This document shows positions 49,142 through 58,122 of a stretch of DNA of 64,000 bases, in pieces. The stretch covers positions 310,001-374,000 of the forward strand of contig NZ_JAENHO010000011.1 in the NCBI RefSeq assembly GCF_016785085.1. Reading direction: 5' to 3'. A model generated the notes under the pieces. The model was given only the letters and a program-made list of their open reading frames with translations, did no database searches and was not told the origin of the DNA. Every line of letters starts with the position of its first letter. Positions within the stretch are counted from its first letter, which is position 1. Both the position numbers and the translations under genes were made by a program. This DNA is from Paractinoplanes lichenicola. GTDB lineage: Bacteria > Actinomycetota > Actinomycetes > Mycobacteriales > Micromonosporaceae.

Positions 49142-50679
49142 CCCGCCCCATCCCCCGCCGCCCCGCTCAGACCCGCACCACCCCGCACCGCGCCACCCGC
49201 CGCCGCGTTGTCCGACGCCGCACCGCCATCCGCCGTGTTGTCCGCCGCCGGGCTATTGAGCGCCCCGCTGCCCTCTGGGGAGCCGCCTGCCGATCCGCCA
49301 CCCGCCGTGGTGCTGCCTCTCGCAATGCGACCATGCGCCGACCCGCCCAGCGTCCCGCCGTCCAGCGTTGCGCCGTCCAGCGTTGCGCCGTCCAGCGTTG
49401 CGCCGTCCAGGGTTGCGCCGTCCAGGGTTGCGCCGTCCAGGGTTGCGCCGTCCAGGGTTGCGCCGTCCAGGGTTGCGCCGTCCAGGGTTGCGCCGTCCAG
49501 GGTTGCGCCGTCCAGGGTTGCGCCGGCGATTGGGAATGTTGCCCGCACGGCGAAGCCGCCGCCATCGCGCGGAGTTGCCTGCAGGGCGCCGCCGAGGCCG
49601 GTGACCCGCTCTCGCATGCCGCGCAGGCCCACGCCCGGCGCCACCGGGCAGTCGGGTGACGCCAATCCGTCGTCCGTGACTGCGACCGCCAACGATTCGG
49701 ACGAGTAAGCGATGTGGACCTCGGCGGCCGCCCGGCCGGCATGGCGGGCCACGTTGGTCAGCGCCTCTTGCACGACGCGGTAGCCCGCCTGGTCGACCTC
49801 GGCCGGCAACTCGACGGGATCCCCGTCGACCACAACGCTCACGGGGAAACCGGCCGCTCTGGTCCGCTCGGCCAGCTCCTCCACCAGCGCCAGCCCGATG
49901 CCCTCCACATCGGAAGGAGTGCGCAGCACCTCGAGTGTCTCGCGCAGCTCCCGCATCGCCGCGCCGCCCGCCTCTTGGATCGCGAGCAGCGCGGCCGGTG
50001 GCTCCTCGCCGCGCTTGCGGGCCAGATGCACGGCTATCCCGGCCTGCACCTTGATCACCGAGATGCTGTGCGTGAGCGAGTCGTGCAGGTCTCGGGCGAT
50101 CCGCAGGCGCTCCTCCCCCGCCCGGCGCAGCGCCACCTCCTCGCGGGTGCGCTCCGCCTCGGCCGCTCGCTGCTCGACCTGCTCGAGATAGGCCCGGCGC
50201 TGCCGACCGACCACGCCCGCGACGTTGGCCGCCACGAACCAGCCCAGCAGCAGCGACGTGCGCTCGACCAATTGCTGCGCGGCCTCCCCCGCAGGGGCCG
50301 CGGAGATGTCGCGCGCGAGGAAGCCGCCGAGGAACACCAGGCTGGTCAGGGCGGCGGGCAGGCGATGACCCCGCCAGGCGGTGAGATAGACCAGGCCGAG
50401 CACCGGGAACGCGGCGGCCACACCCGCATGCACTCGCAAGTGGAGCGCGAGCATCGAGGCGGTCACGACCAGGAGCGCGGGCACCGGATAACGCCTGCCG
50501 ACGGCCACCCCCGCGGCCATGACGACGATCAGCAGCACCCCGACGGCCCCCACCGGACCCGAGTCGGGCGCGAGGGCGGCGTTGGCCAGCAGCAGCCCTC
50601 CCAGGAGGAGGCCGCCGGCGAGATAGGGCAGGTCGAGTCGCACGTTGGCACTGTAGGACGGCGGCCCGCCGGCAGGCAT
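49138..50679 (-). CDS. sensor histidine kinase with LDGAT-repeat tail
   Basis: The protein of 513 residues has four to six membrane helices (about residues 15-145), a HisKA_3 region (RIARDLHDSLTHSISVIKVQ, phosphoacceptor H in DLHDS) and a HATPase domain (VVQEALTNVARHA; GVGLRGMRERV). This is the usual NarX/DesK-like kinase, but about 135 residues follow the ATPase: eleven ATLDG pentapeptides, then a Gly/Ala/Ser-rich segment. Such a tail is not expected in the family. The start is ATG 50679; GTG 50643 is possible. It overlaps the response regulator by 4 bp. Confidence 0.87.
   Translation of the reverse strand: MPAGGPPSYSANVRLDLPYLAGGLLLGGLLLANAALAPDSGPVGAVGVLLIVVMAAGVAVGRRYPVPALLVVTASMLALHLRVHAGVAAAFPVLGLVYLTAWRGHRLPAALTSLVFLGGFLARDISAAPAGEAAQQLVERTSLLLGWFVAANVAGVVGRQRRAYLEQVEQRAAEAERTREEVALRRAGEERLRIARDLHDSLTHSISVIKVQAGIAVHLARKRGEEPPAALLAIQEAGGAAMRELRETLEVLRTPSDVEGIGLALVEELAERTRAAGFPVSVVVDGDPVELPAEVDQAGYRVVQEALTNVARHAGRAAAEVHIAYSSESLAVAVTDDGLASPDCPVAPGVGLRGMRERVTGLGGALQATPRDGGGFAVRATFPIAGATLDGATLDGATLDGATLDGATLDGATLDGATLDGATLDGATLDGATLDGATLDGGTLGGSAHGRIARGSTTAGGGSAGGSPEGSGALNSPAADNTADGGAASDNAAAGGAVRGGAGLSGAAGDGAG
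49363..49515 (-). repeat. 15-bp minisatellite coding ATLDG x11
   Basis: Eleven copies of a 15-bp unit (plus strand GGTTGCGCCGTCCAG or CGTTGCGCCGTCCAG) lie within the kinase tail. Eight are identical; three carry C in place of G. Read in the kinase frame each gives ATLDG. The match to the pentapeptide-repeat pattern (centre Leu, Gly at i+2) is loose. Near-identity of units indicates recent expansion. Confidence 0.92.
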
Positions 50680-50786
50680 CCCCTCAGCGCGGTAGTTAGG
50701 GCGTACTGCGAACGCAGTATCAGGCGGTGCTCAGGTGCCTGCGCCGGCGGGACGTCTCGGCGCCACGGCCACCCGAGCATCGGACC

Positions 50787-51776
50787 ATGACGTATCGCTT
50801 CTTCACCCCGCCCCGGCCCACCGGCCTGGCCGCCGAGGTCAACCGCCAGCTCCGCGAGGACTTCATCGGCCCGCTGCCGACGTTCCAGGCTCTGTCCGCG
50901 GTGCCGGAACTGATGGCCGCGACCTGGTCGTTGCTGCGCGAATCGCTGCTCGCCGACGCCGATCCGCCGGTCGGCCGGGTCGAACGCGAGCTGGTCGCGG
51001 CCGTCATCTCCCGGGCCAATCGCTGCCGGTTCTGTGTGGACGCTCACGTGACGTTGTTGCACGGCCTCGGCGAGCACGATCTGGCCGAGACGATCGCCCG
51101 CGGCGACCCACCACCGGGCTTGCGGCACGCCGAGCTCTCCGCCTGGGCCACGGCCAGCCGCACGCCAAGGGCAAAGACCTGGAGCAGCCCGTACGCTCCC
51201 CAGCTGACCGGCACGCTGCTGGCGTTCCACTTCATCAACCGGGTCGTGTCCGCGCTGCTGACTCCGGATCTGCTCCCCGGCGGCCTGCAGCGCTTCCCCG
51301 CCGTGCGCTCAGCCGGTGGACGGCTCGTCGCCCGGACCACCCGCGACCCCAGAGATCCCGGCCGCAGCCTGGCGCTGTTGCCCGCCACGACCCCGTCACC
51401 ACCGGCCTGGGCCGCCGGAAGTCCCATCGGGACGGCGTACGCGGCCCTGATCGACGCGGCCGCGGGCGGTGGCGCCCTGCTGGGTGAGGCAGCCCGCGAG
51501 ACCGTCGTGGCCACCGTGCGCTGGGAGGACGGCCGGCACCCCGAGCGTCCCGCCGATTGGGCGGCCGATCTGGTGCGCGAGCTGCCCGCCGCCGACCGGG
51601 TGGGCACCCGCATCGCCCTGCTGGCCGCCTTCGCCCCGCACGCGATCAGCCGGGGTGACGTGGGCCTGTGGCAGCTCTCCCGCCCCGCCGACGCCGATCT
51701 GGTGCGGCTGGTCGCCTTCGGCGCTATCACCGCCACCGCCCACGTAGCCCGGGCCCTGAACCCGGCTCACCGTTAG
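50787..51776 (+). CDS. AhpD-like carboxymuconolactone decarboxylase-family protein
   Basis: The protein of 329 residues has the AhpD-type motif NRCRFCVDAH (C80, C83, H87) in the N-terminal half, which suggests a thiol-based peroxidase or reductase activity. The C-terminal half (residues about 190-329) looks like a degenerate second copy without the cysteines. ATG 50787 is chosen. It begins an operon with DUF6220 and a multicopper oxidase and is divergent from the two-component system, 107 bp away. Confidence 0.78.
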   Translation: MTYRFFTPPRPTGLAAEVNRQLREDFIGPLPTFQALSAVPELMAATWSLLRESLLADADPPVGRVERELVAAVISRANRCRFCVDAHVTLLHGLGEHDLAETIARGDPPPGLRHAELSAWATASRTPRAKTWSSPYAPQLTGTLLAFHFINRVVSALLTPDLLPGGLQRFPAVRSAGGRLVARTTRDPRDPGRSLALLPATTPSPPAWAAGSPIGTAYAALIDAAAGGGALLGEAARETVVATVRWEDGRHPERPADWAADLVRELPAADRVGTRIALLAAFAPHAISRGDVGLWQLSRPADADLVRLVAFGAITATAHVARALNPAHR

Positions 51777-51786
51777 GACCGTCATC

Positions 51787-52242
51787 ATGCGCAAGGCCTT
51801 CGCCGTCGTCAGCACCGCATTGCTGATCGTCTTCGCCCTGCAGTTCGTCTTCGCCGCCGTCGGCGCCTTCACCAAGCCCCAGGCCGATTCCTCGTACGCC
51901 CTGCACAGCCTCACCGGCATGGCGGTCATCCCGCTGCTCACGTTGCTCACCACGCTGTTCGCCTATCTGGCCAAGGCCCCCGGCCGGCTGATCGGCCTGA
52001 GCATCCTGCCGCTGGGCCTGACGATCCTGCAGGCCCTGCTGGCCATGCTCGCGAACGCGTTCACCGACGCCTCGGGCGGCAGCACGGTCGCGGGCCTGAT
52101 CGTCGGCGGCCTGCACGCGGTGAACGGCATCGTCGCCGTGCACATCGTGGTCGCCGTAGTGCGCGGAGCGCGCAAACTTGCGCAGTCACCGAACGCAGTT
52201 GAGCGGGAGTCGGCGGCTGCCCCGTCCGTGGATGTCGCATGA
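51787..52242 (+). CDS. DUF6220-type four-helix membrane protein
   Basis: The protein of 151 residues has four membrane helices (residues about 5-28, 42-63, 70-92, 98-125). Histidines in YALHSLTGM, GLHAVNG and AVHIVV could bind heme, similar in arrangement to DUF6220/cytochrome b561-like proteins. The function is unknown. It starts 10 bp after the AhpD-like gene and overlaps the multicopper oxidase by 4 bp, so it may be a membrane electron partner; this is inference. Confidence 0.7.
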   Translation: MRKAFAVVSTALLIVFALQFVFAAVGAFTKPQADSSYALHSLTGMAVIPLLTLLTTLFAYLAKAPGRLIGLSILPLGLTILQALLAMLANAFTDASGGSTVAGLIVGGLHAVNGIVAVHIVVAVVRGARKLAQSPNAVERESAAAPSVDVA

Positions 52243-53972
52243 CGACCGGTTCGCTGCTCGCGGCCGATCTCGTCGTCGCGGTGCTGGTCGCCGCGGGGTG
52301 GCTCGCCGCCGGTGCCGTGGCGGCGGCCGGGCGGCGACGGATCGCGCTGGGGTTGGCCACTTGCGCACTAACGGCCACCATCGGTCGCGCGATAACGATC
52401 GTTGCGCTCAGCCGGGACGGGTGGTGGTTCGCGGCGGAGAAGGTGCTGATCGCCGGGCCGCTGCTGGTAGCCGGAGTGGCTGTCGCCGCCCTTGCGTTGT
52501 TGCGCAAACGGACAGAATCCGTCGCGCTTCTGTTCGCCGGGTACGCATCAACCGCCGCAGTGCTCGTAACGGTTCTGCACGGTTATCCGGTGTCGGGCGG
52601 GGTGGCCCTGTACGCGGTGTCGGGAGTTGCCGCAGCCACCGCGGTGACGTGGCGCGTTCTCGGGCCCCGGCCATCACCAACCGTGTCGCGCGCGGCCGTC
52701 GTGGTGGCGATCGCGGCGCTCGTGGCCGGCACCGGGCTGGCCGCGTCAGCGGGTGCGACCCCGGCTCCGCAGCATCAGCACGCGCCGGTGGCCGGGCCGG
52801 CCGTGAGCGAGCCGGCCGCGAGCGAGCCGGCCAGGCAGTTCACGCTCACGGCCGGAACCGCCACGGTCGAGGCCGGCGGCAAGAAGGTCGAGGCATGGGC
52901 GTTCAACGGCCAGGTGCCGGGCCCGGAGATCGCGGCCACGGTCGGCGACGTCATCGAGGTGAAGTTGCGCAACCGCGACATCGATCGGGGCGTGACCCTG
53001 CACTGGCACGGCTACGACGTGCCGAACGATCAGGACGGGGTGCCGGACGTGACCCAGGCCGCGGTGCTGCCGGGGCAGGAGTTCGTCTATCGGTTCCGCG
53101 CGGACCAGGCAGGCACGTACTGGTATCACACACATTCGGCCTCCGACGTCGGCGTCCGGATGGGGCTCTACGGCGTGCTCGTCGTTCGTCCACGCCCGGT
53201 GAGCGGCCTCGACGTGATCGTGCCGGTGCATACCCTGTCGGGCCAGATCCTGCCCGCACCGGCGGTCACCGCGGCCGCGCCCGGCTCCCCCGTGCGGCTC
53301 CGCCTGATCAACACCGACAGCACAACCCACCGGTACGCCGTCGCGGGCGCACCTTTCCGCGTCGCGGCGATCGACGGGATGGACCTCCGACATCCCTCCC
53401 CACTCTCCGAGCAGGCACTGCTGATTCCGGCCGGCGGCCGGTACGACGTGCTGACGACGGCACCCGCGGTGCTCTATGTCGACGGTCGCCAACTTTGGTC
53501 GACGGGCGCGCAGCCGGTCGAAACCGCGCACTGGCCGGTGTTCGATCCGCTCACTTATGGCACCGCTGAACCCGTGCCGTGGTCGCGGTTCGACCGCTCG
53601 TTCACGCTCGTGCTCGACCGTGGACTGGACCTGCGCGGTTTGCTGCCCCGATACGCGCATACGGTCAACGGCGCGGCCGACCCGGACATCCCCGTGCAGT
53701 TCGTCCGGCGCGGCGACATCGTCAAGTTCACGATCGTCAACCGCTCCTTGGTCGTTCATCCGTGGCACCTGCACGGTCACCATGTGCTCGTTCTTGCGCG
53801 CAACGGCCAACCGGCGACCGGAAGCCCGCTGTGGCTGGACTCGTTCGACGTGCGGCCCGGCGAGGTGTGGGAGGTGGCGTTCGAGGCGAACAACCCCGGC
53901 ATGTGGGCCAACCACTGCCACAACCTGCCCCACGCCGGCGCGGGCATGATGCTGCACTTGGCCTACGAGTAG
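52239..53972 (+). CDS. multicopper oxidase with N-terminal membrane domain
   Basis: The protein of 577 residues has about five or six helices in residues 1-170, then a Pro/His linker, then a two-to-three-domain multicopper oxidase. Copper ligands are visible: HWHGYDVPN, YWYHTHSA, HPWHLHGHH, and HCHNLPHAGAGMM (type 1 Met). The N-terminal domain would fix the oxidase to the membrane with the copper domain outside. Substrates may be Cu(I), Fe(II), phenols or quinols; none is indicated. It is co-transcribed with DUF6220 and the AhpD-like protein. Confidence 0.86.
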   Translation: MTTGSLLAADLVVAVLVAAGWLAAGAVAAAGRRRIALGLATCALTATIGRAITIVALSRDGWWFAAEKVLIAGPLLVAGVAVAALALLRKRTESVALLFAGYASTAAVLVTVLHGYPVSGGVALYAVSGVAAATAVTWRVLGPRPSPTVSRAAVVVAIAALVAGTGLAASAGATPAPQHQHAPVAGPAVSEPAASEPARQFTLTAGTATVEAGGKKVEAWAFNGQVPGPEIAATVGDVIEVKLRNRDIDRGVTLHWHGYDVPNDQDGVPDVTQAAVLPGQEFVYRFRADQAGTYWYHTHSASDVGVRMGLYGVLVVRPRPVSGLDVIVPVHTLSGQILPAPAVTAAAPGSPVRLRLINTDSTTHRYAVAGAPFRVAAIDGMDLRHPSPLSEQALLIPAGGRYDVLTTAPAVLYVDGRQLWSTGAQPVETAHWPVFDPLTYGTAEPVPWSRFDRSFTLVLDRGLDLRGLLPRYAHTVNGAADPDIPVQFVRRGDIVKFTIVNRSLVVHPWHLHGHHVLVLARNGQPATGSPLWLDSFDVRPGEVWEVAFEANNPGMWANHCHNLPHAGAGMMLHLAYE

Positions 53973-54023
53973 CCGCGGCGTGCCCTACCGTGGTGCGGTC
54001 ACCAAGCCATCGGGGAGGCAGGC

Positions 54024-54977
54024 ATGACGGAGTCCGGCTGGTCGCGCTTCGGATACGGGTCGTGGTCGGATCTCGCCTGGGTGCGGGCCCAGCTCGCGGC
54101 CGGCGCCGATCCGAACACCCTCGTACGGGGAAACGGCCGGCCGCTGCACCATGCCGCGCGGGAGGGCTCGGCCGAAGTGGTGGCCGAGCTGGCCGCGCTC
54201 GTCGACGACGTGGATGCCGTCGGCGACGGGCACACCGCGCTCTGGCTCGCCGTCCAGGCCGGCCGGCCCGCCAACGCCCGCGCACTCGTGGCGGCCGGCG
54301 CGGACCCCGAGCGGCCGATGATGGCCGGCTGGTCACCCGCGCGGCTGAGCCTGGCCGGCGCGACGCCCGACCTGTTCGAGACAAGCGCGGCACTGACCGA
54401 CGCCGAGGTCTCCGCGGTCGCCGAGGCGCGCGAGCTCATCGATGCGCTCGCCGCGATCGACGGCGACGGCATGAGCCTGTGCTGCGTCGCGGGCATCGAC
54501 GCCGCCGAGGCGGTGCGGCGCCTGGACGCCGCGGCGGTCCAGGAGTCGATCGCCGCCGAGGACATGTGGGACGCCACGGACGACGAGTCCATGCGAACGC
54601 TGGGTGTCACCGATGTGCCCGGTGGCTGCGTGGTCAGCCAACCGTGGGCTTACGGCGCGTCCATGCCGCTGGTCGCGCTGCTGCTGTCAGCCGGCACGAC
54701 CTGTTACGGCATGTACGCCAACCCCAAGAGCGGCAACCAGGGCGCGTCGGTCCACGACGGGGCGATCACGGGTTGGGATCTGCATCCGGGCGGCGGCTGG
54801 TCCGCGGCCGACGCGACCGCCACCGAGATCCTGCGCGATTTCCTGTATCAGCATCACGCCGTCGCGTATTGCTGCGCCTACGCCGGAGTGCGGCCGGCCG
54901 GCGCTCGCCCGTTCACCGACCCCGACCGCTGGATCCGGCTCCCCGTACGCGACTGGTGGGCGACTTCGGCGAGCTAG
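54024..54977 (+). CDS. ankyrin-repeat protein with a C-terminal DUF6461-like domain
   Basis: The protein of 317 residues has three ankyrin-type repeats near the N terminus (VRAQLAAGADPNTLVRGNGRPLHHAAREG; DGHTALWLAVQAGRPANARALVAAGADPE). The C-terminal part (residues about 145-300: LCCVAGIDAAEAVRRL, GCVVSQPWAYGASMPLVALLL, CYGMYANPKSGN) resembles the DUF6461 family. Both parts are common in actinobacterial hypothetical proteins, some near toxin loci. It follows the multicopper oxidase by 51 bp. The function is unknown. Confidence 0.65.
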   Translation: MTESGWSRFGYGSWSDLAWVRAQLAAGADPNTLVRGNGRPLHHAAREGSAEVVAELAALVDDVDAVGDGHTALWLAVQAGRPANARALVAAGADPERPMMAGWSPARLSLAGATPDLFETSAALTDAEVSAVAEARELIDALAAIDGDGMSLCCVAGIDAAEAVRRLDAAAVQESIAAEDMWDATDDESMRTLGVTDVPGGCVVSQPWAYGASMPLVALLLSAGTTCYGMYANPKSGNQGASVHDGAITGWDLHPGGGWSAADATATEILRDFLYQHHAVAYCCAYAGVRPAGARPFTDPDRWIRLPVRDWWATSAS

Positions 54978-55020
54978 TGGGCGTACGGGGAAAGGTTTTG
55001 CCGAAGGCCGCGGGGGAAAC

Positions 55021-55659
55021 GTGGCGGGAATGCAGAAGCCGCAGGTAGTGACGGTCGAGGAGTGGGAGCGGGAGCGCGCGGACCTGCTCGTCGCGGAGAA
55101 GGAAGCGACGCGGCAGTTGGACGCGATCGCGGCACGACGGCGCCGGCTGCCCATGGTTCTGGTGTCGAACCACTACGTCTTCGACGCCAGCGACGGCAAA
55201 CGCTCGCTGCTCGAGTTGTTCGAGGGCCGTCCGGAGTTGGCCGTTTACCAGTTCATGGACAACGGGCCCGAGCACTTCTGCCCGGGGTGCACGGCGTTCA
55301 CCGACAACGTGCCCGGTCATGCGCTGGAGATGCTCGCCGCGCACGGGATCAGCTGGGCGACGGTGTCGAACATGCCGATCGAGCAGATCGAGTGGTACAA
55401 GGCCGAGCGTAAATGGACACTTCCGTTCGTGTCGTCGCGCAACACGACGTTCGCGGACGACTGCGGGGCCGGCGGCGGCTTCCTGTTCAGCATGTTCCTG
55501 CGCGACGGTGACGACGTCTATCGGACATACAGCACCACTCGGCGCGGCGTCGACCGGCTGCTGTTCTCGAACAACGTGAAGGATCTGAGCGCGTACGGGC
55601 GGCAGGAGGACTGGGAGGACTCGCCCGCGGGCTGGCCGCAGCACCCGACGTACGGGTGA
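55021..55659 (+). CDS. DUF899 thioredoxin-like protein
   Basis: The protein of 212 residues has a thioredoxin-like fold of the DUF899 family. The start is QKPQVVTVEEWERERADLLVAEKEATRQLDAI, a helix typical of this family. FCPGCTAFTD holds the CxxC pair, and FSMFLRDGDDVYRTYSTTRRGVD is another signature. Either GTG 55021 (GGGGGAAAC upstream) or ATG 55030 may be the start. DUF899 proteins may be redox enzymes; the function is not known. Confidence 0.82.
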   Translation: MAGMQKPQVVTVEEWERERADLLVAEKEATRQLDAIAARRRRLPMVLVSNHYVFDASDGKRSLLELFEGRPELAVYQFMDNGPEHFCPGCTAFTDNVPGHALEMLAAHGISWATVSNMPIEQIEWYKAERKWTLPFVSSRNTTFADDCGAGGGFLFSMFLRDGDDVYRTYSTTRRGVDRLLFSNNVKDLSAYGRQEDWEDSPAGWPQHPTYG

Positions 55660-55703
55660 CGACGTCATGACTGCGGGCTAACCACGCGGCCGCGCAGCAG
55701 AAA

Positions 55704-55726
55704 TTGTCGTACCCCGGGGCTAACTT
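55704..55726 (+). promoter_or_regulatory. PafBC/RecA-NDp-type promoter candidate (second)
   Basis: TTGTCG, 11 bases, then TAACTT. It fits the LexA-independent DNA-damage consensus and shares the TACCCC spacer with the site at 46873. Transcription would begin about 60 bp before the start at 55794. Confidence 0.5.
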
Positions 55727-55793
55727 GGCGATGAGTTCTCCGCACACCACTGGTCTTATCTACGGAGAGTGTCAGACGAAGGAGGAGATCCTC

Positions 55794-56057
55794 ATGACCA
55801 CCACCGCCCCGATCCTGACCGTCGCCCGCGCGGAAGCGCTGTTCACGAGCCACTTGTCCACCGGCAGCAAGCCCTCCTACGTCGCCGTCGAGCAGGCGAT
55901 CCGTCACGCGGTGCGCATGCACGGCGGCGTCCGGGGATGCGCGGCCGACGTCGCCGGGGAGTACGGCGACCATCCCGAGTCCGCCGCTCCCCGCATGCGC
56001 TGGGCGCGCGGTGTCGTCGAGGACCTGTACGGGTCACGCTGGGTCCTGGCCGCCTGA
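55794..56057 (+). CDS. small conserved hypothetical protein
   Basis: The protein of 87 residues begins MTTTAPILTVARAEALFTSHLS. The start ATG 55794 follows AAGGAGGA. ALFTSHLSTGSKPSYVAVEQAIRHAVRMHGGVRGCAADVAGEYGDHPESAAPRMRWA is helical and soluble (quoted by ends; the whole is about 57 residues). It resembles a short actinobacterial hypothetical family. Its promoter candidate suggests induction by DNA damage, so it may take part in the damage response. No catalytic motif is seen. Confidence 0.65.
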   Translation: MTTTAPILTVARAEALFTSHLSTGSKPSYVAVEQAIRHAVRMHGGVRGCAADVAGEYGDHPESAAPRMRWARGVVEDLYGSRWVLAA

Positions 56058-56110
56058 AACACCCGGCGTGGCGAGCTTCACCGCTTGATCGCCACCCGGC
56101 CGGGGTAACG

Positions 56111-56130
56111 TTGCTACTCACCAGTAACAA
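56111..56130. promoter_or_regulatory. inverted repeat upstream of acyl-CoA dehydrogenase
   Basis: TTGCTACT-CACC-AGTAACAA, with arms matching at 7 of 8 positions. It lies 13 bp before the start at 56144 and could be a TetR/FadR-type operator. No regulator gene adjoins. Confidence 0.5.
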
Positions 56131-56143
56131 GGGTGGAGGCGAC

Positions 56144-58090
56144 ATGCTCAGCGAACGACTCCAGGACGTTCTCGACGGCAGGTGGGCGCACGTTCGCAAG
56201 GCCGCGCGCACCGAGCTGGCCGGTGACAAGTTCGTCACCGTGTACGGCGAGACGATCGACGAGGCGCGCGAACGCGTCACCCGGCTGCTGCGTGAGTTGC
56301 CGTCCGACCCGGGCGTCGCGGCGGGCTTCCCGATCGAGTACGGCGGCCAGTCCGATCCCGGTGGCTCCGTGGTCGCGGCCGAGATGCTCGCGCAGATCGA
56401 CCTGTCGCTCATGGTGAAGGCCGGCGTGCAGTGGGGCCTGTTCGGCGGGGCAGTCACCGCGCTCGGCACGAAATACCACCACGACCGCTACCTGCGAGAC
56501 ATCATCTCGGCCGACCTGCTGGGCTGTTTCGCCATGACGGAGACCGGTCACGGCTCCGACGTGCAGCAACTGCGCACCACGTGCACCTATGACCCCGCGA
56601 CGCAGACGTTCGACCTGCACACCCCGCACGAGGCGGCCCGCAAGGACTACATCGGCAACGCGGCGCGCGACGGGCGCCTGGCGGTCGTGTTCGCCCAGCT
56701 CATCACCGGCGGCAAGCGCTATGGCGTGCACGCCTGGCTGGTCCCGATCCGCGACGAGGACGGCAACCCGATGCCGGGCGTGTCGATCGGCGACGACGGG
56801 CACAAGGCCGGCCTGCTCGGCGTCGACAACGGGCGCCTCGCGTTCGATCACGTCAGCGTCCCGCGCGAGATGCTGCTCGACCGCTATGGCCAGGTCGGGC
56901 CCGACGGCTCGTACACGAGCACGATCGACAACGACGTCCGCCGCTTCTTCACCATGCTGGGCACGCTCGTGCGCGGCCGCGTGGTGGTCGGCGGTTCGGC
57001 CGCGAACGCCGCCAAGAGCGCACTCACCATCGCCGTACGGTATGGGGAGTCGCGCCGTCAGTTCGGCGCGCCGGGCGAGGATCGCGAGATCGCGCTCAAC
57101 GACTACCTGGCCCACCAGCGCATCCTCACGACGAACCTGGCCAACGCGTACGCGCTCCATTTCGCCCAGGACGAGCTGGTCAACGCGCTGCACGAGGTGC
57201 AGACGGCCGACGGCCCGGTCGACGAGCACCGGCAGCGCGAGCTCGAGTCGCGCGCGGCCGGCCTCAAGGCGGCCCAGACGTGGCACGCCACCCGCGCGAT
57301 CCAGGCCGCGCGCGAGGCCTGCGGCGGCGCCGGCTATCTGGCCGAGAACAGGCTGCCCGGGCTCAAAGCGGACACCGACGTCTTCACCACGTTCGAGGGC
57401 GACAACACCGTACTGCTCCAACTGGTCGCGAAGGGCCTGCTCACCGGGTATCGCGACGCGTTCGGCTCGCTCGACGGCTGGGGCCGGGCCACGTTCGTCG
57501 CGGACCAGGTGCGCTCGATGGTCCTCGAGCGTACGGCGGCCCGGGGTGTGATCCAGAGGCTGATCGACGCGGTGCCCGGCCGGGACGAGGAGGTCGCGCT
57601 GACCCACCGCGGCTGGCACCTGGCGCTGTTCGAGGATCGCGAGAAGCACCTGCTCGAAGGCGCGGTGCGGCGGCTGCGCAGCGGCGCCGCCCAGAAGAAG
57701 GACCGCCAGTTCGACATCTTCAACGACGTGCAGGATCACGTGCTCGAAGTTGCTCGCGCGCACATCGACCGGATCGTGCTCGAGGCGTTCGTGGCCGGCC
57801 TCGACCGCACGGCCGACGACGAGGTCCGGGCGCTGCTGAGCAAGGTCTGCGACCTGTACGCCCTGACCACGATCGAGGCGCACAAGGGCTGGTATCTGGA
57901 GCACCAGCGGCTGACCCCGGCCCGTTCCAAGGCGGTCACCGGCATGGTCAACGACCTGCTCCGGCAGCTCCGGCCGCACATGACGACGCTGGTCGACGCG
58001 TTCGCCGTGCCCGACGAGTGGCTGAACGCGGCGATCCTGCGCGAGGAGCCGACCCGCCAGGACGTGATGGCCGAGCACGACGCGCACTGA
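56144..58090 (+). CDS. acyl-CoA dehydrogenase/oxidase family protein
   Basis: The protein of 648 residues is an acyl-CoA dehydrogenase-fold flavoenzyme with the oxidase-like length. FAMTETGHGSDVQQLRTT contacts the flavin, RRQFG lies in the second half (YGESRRQFGAPGEDRE), ACGGAGYLAENRLPGLK and FTTFEGDNTVLLQLVAKGLL carry the catalytic Glu in FEGDNT. It would oxidise acyl-CoA at C2-C3 with FAD. ATG 56144 follows GGTGGAGGC. A perfect hairpin terminator begins at its stop. Confidence 0.87.
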   Translation: MLSERLQDVLDGRWAHVRKAARTELAGDKFVTVYGETIDEARERVTRLLRELPSDPGVAAGFPIEYGGQSDPGGSVVAAEMLAQIDLSLMVKAGVQWGLFGGAVTALGTKYHHDRYLRDIISADLLGCFAMTETGHGSDVQQLRTTCTYDPATQTFDLHTPHEAARKDYIGNAARDGRLAVVFAQLITGGKRYGVHAWLVPIRDEDGNPMPGVSIGDDGHKAGLLGVDNGRLAFDHVSVPREMLLDRYGQVGPDGSYTSTIDNDVRRFFTMLGTLVRGRVVVGGSAANAAKSALTIAVRYGESRRQFGAPGEDREIALNDYLAHQRILTTNLANAYALHFAQDELVNALHEVQTADGPVDEHRQRELESRAAGLKAAQTWHATRAIQAAREACGGAGYLAENRLPGLKADTDVFTTFEGDNTVLLQLVAKGLLTGYRDAFGSLDGWGRATFVADQVRSMVLERTAARGVIQRLIDAVPGRDEEVALTHRGWHLALFEDREKHLLEGAVRRLRSGAAQKKDRQFDIFNDVQDHVLEVARAHIDRIVLEAFVAGLDRTADDEVRALLSKVCDLYALTTIEAHKGWYLEHQRLTPARSKAVTGMVNDLLRQLRPHMTTLVDAFAVPDEWLNAAILREEPTRQDVMAEHDAH

Positions 58091-58119
58091 AAGGGGCGGC
58101 GCGGTCGCGCCGCCCCTTT
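58090..58119. terminator. bidirectional hairpin terminator
   Basis: Perfect 14-bp arms AAAGGGGCGGCGCG and CGCGCCGCCCCTTT around a 2-base GT loop. It separates the convergent acyl-CoA dehydrogenase and M48-like genes by only a few bases on each side and can end transcription from both. Confidence 0.85.
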
Positions 58120-58122
58120 CGA

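Noticed and set aside
49363..49515. True pentapeptide-repeat (quinolone-resistance-like) domain
   Set aside because: ATLDG fits the pattern only loosely, and 11 near-identical units suggest recent DNA expansion instead of a selected right-handed helix.
49333..49659. Coding on the plus strand through the 15-bp repeats (long VAPSR or GCAVQ frames)
   Set aside because: A 15-bp repeat leaves all frames open. The minus-strand frame continues the kinase ATPase domain, so the plus-strand frames are by-products.
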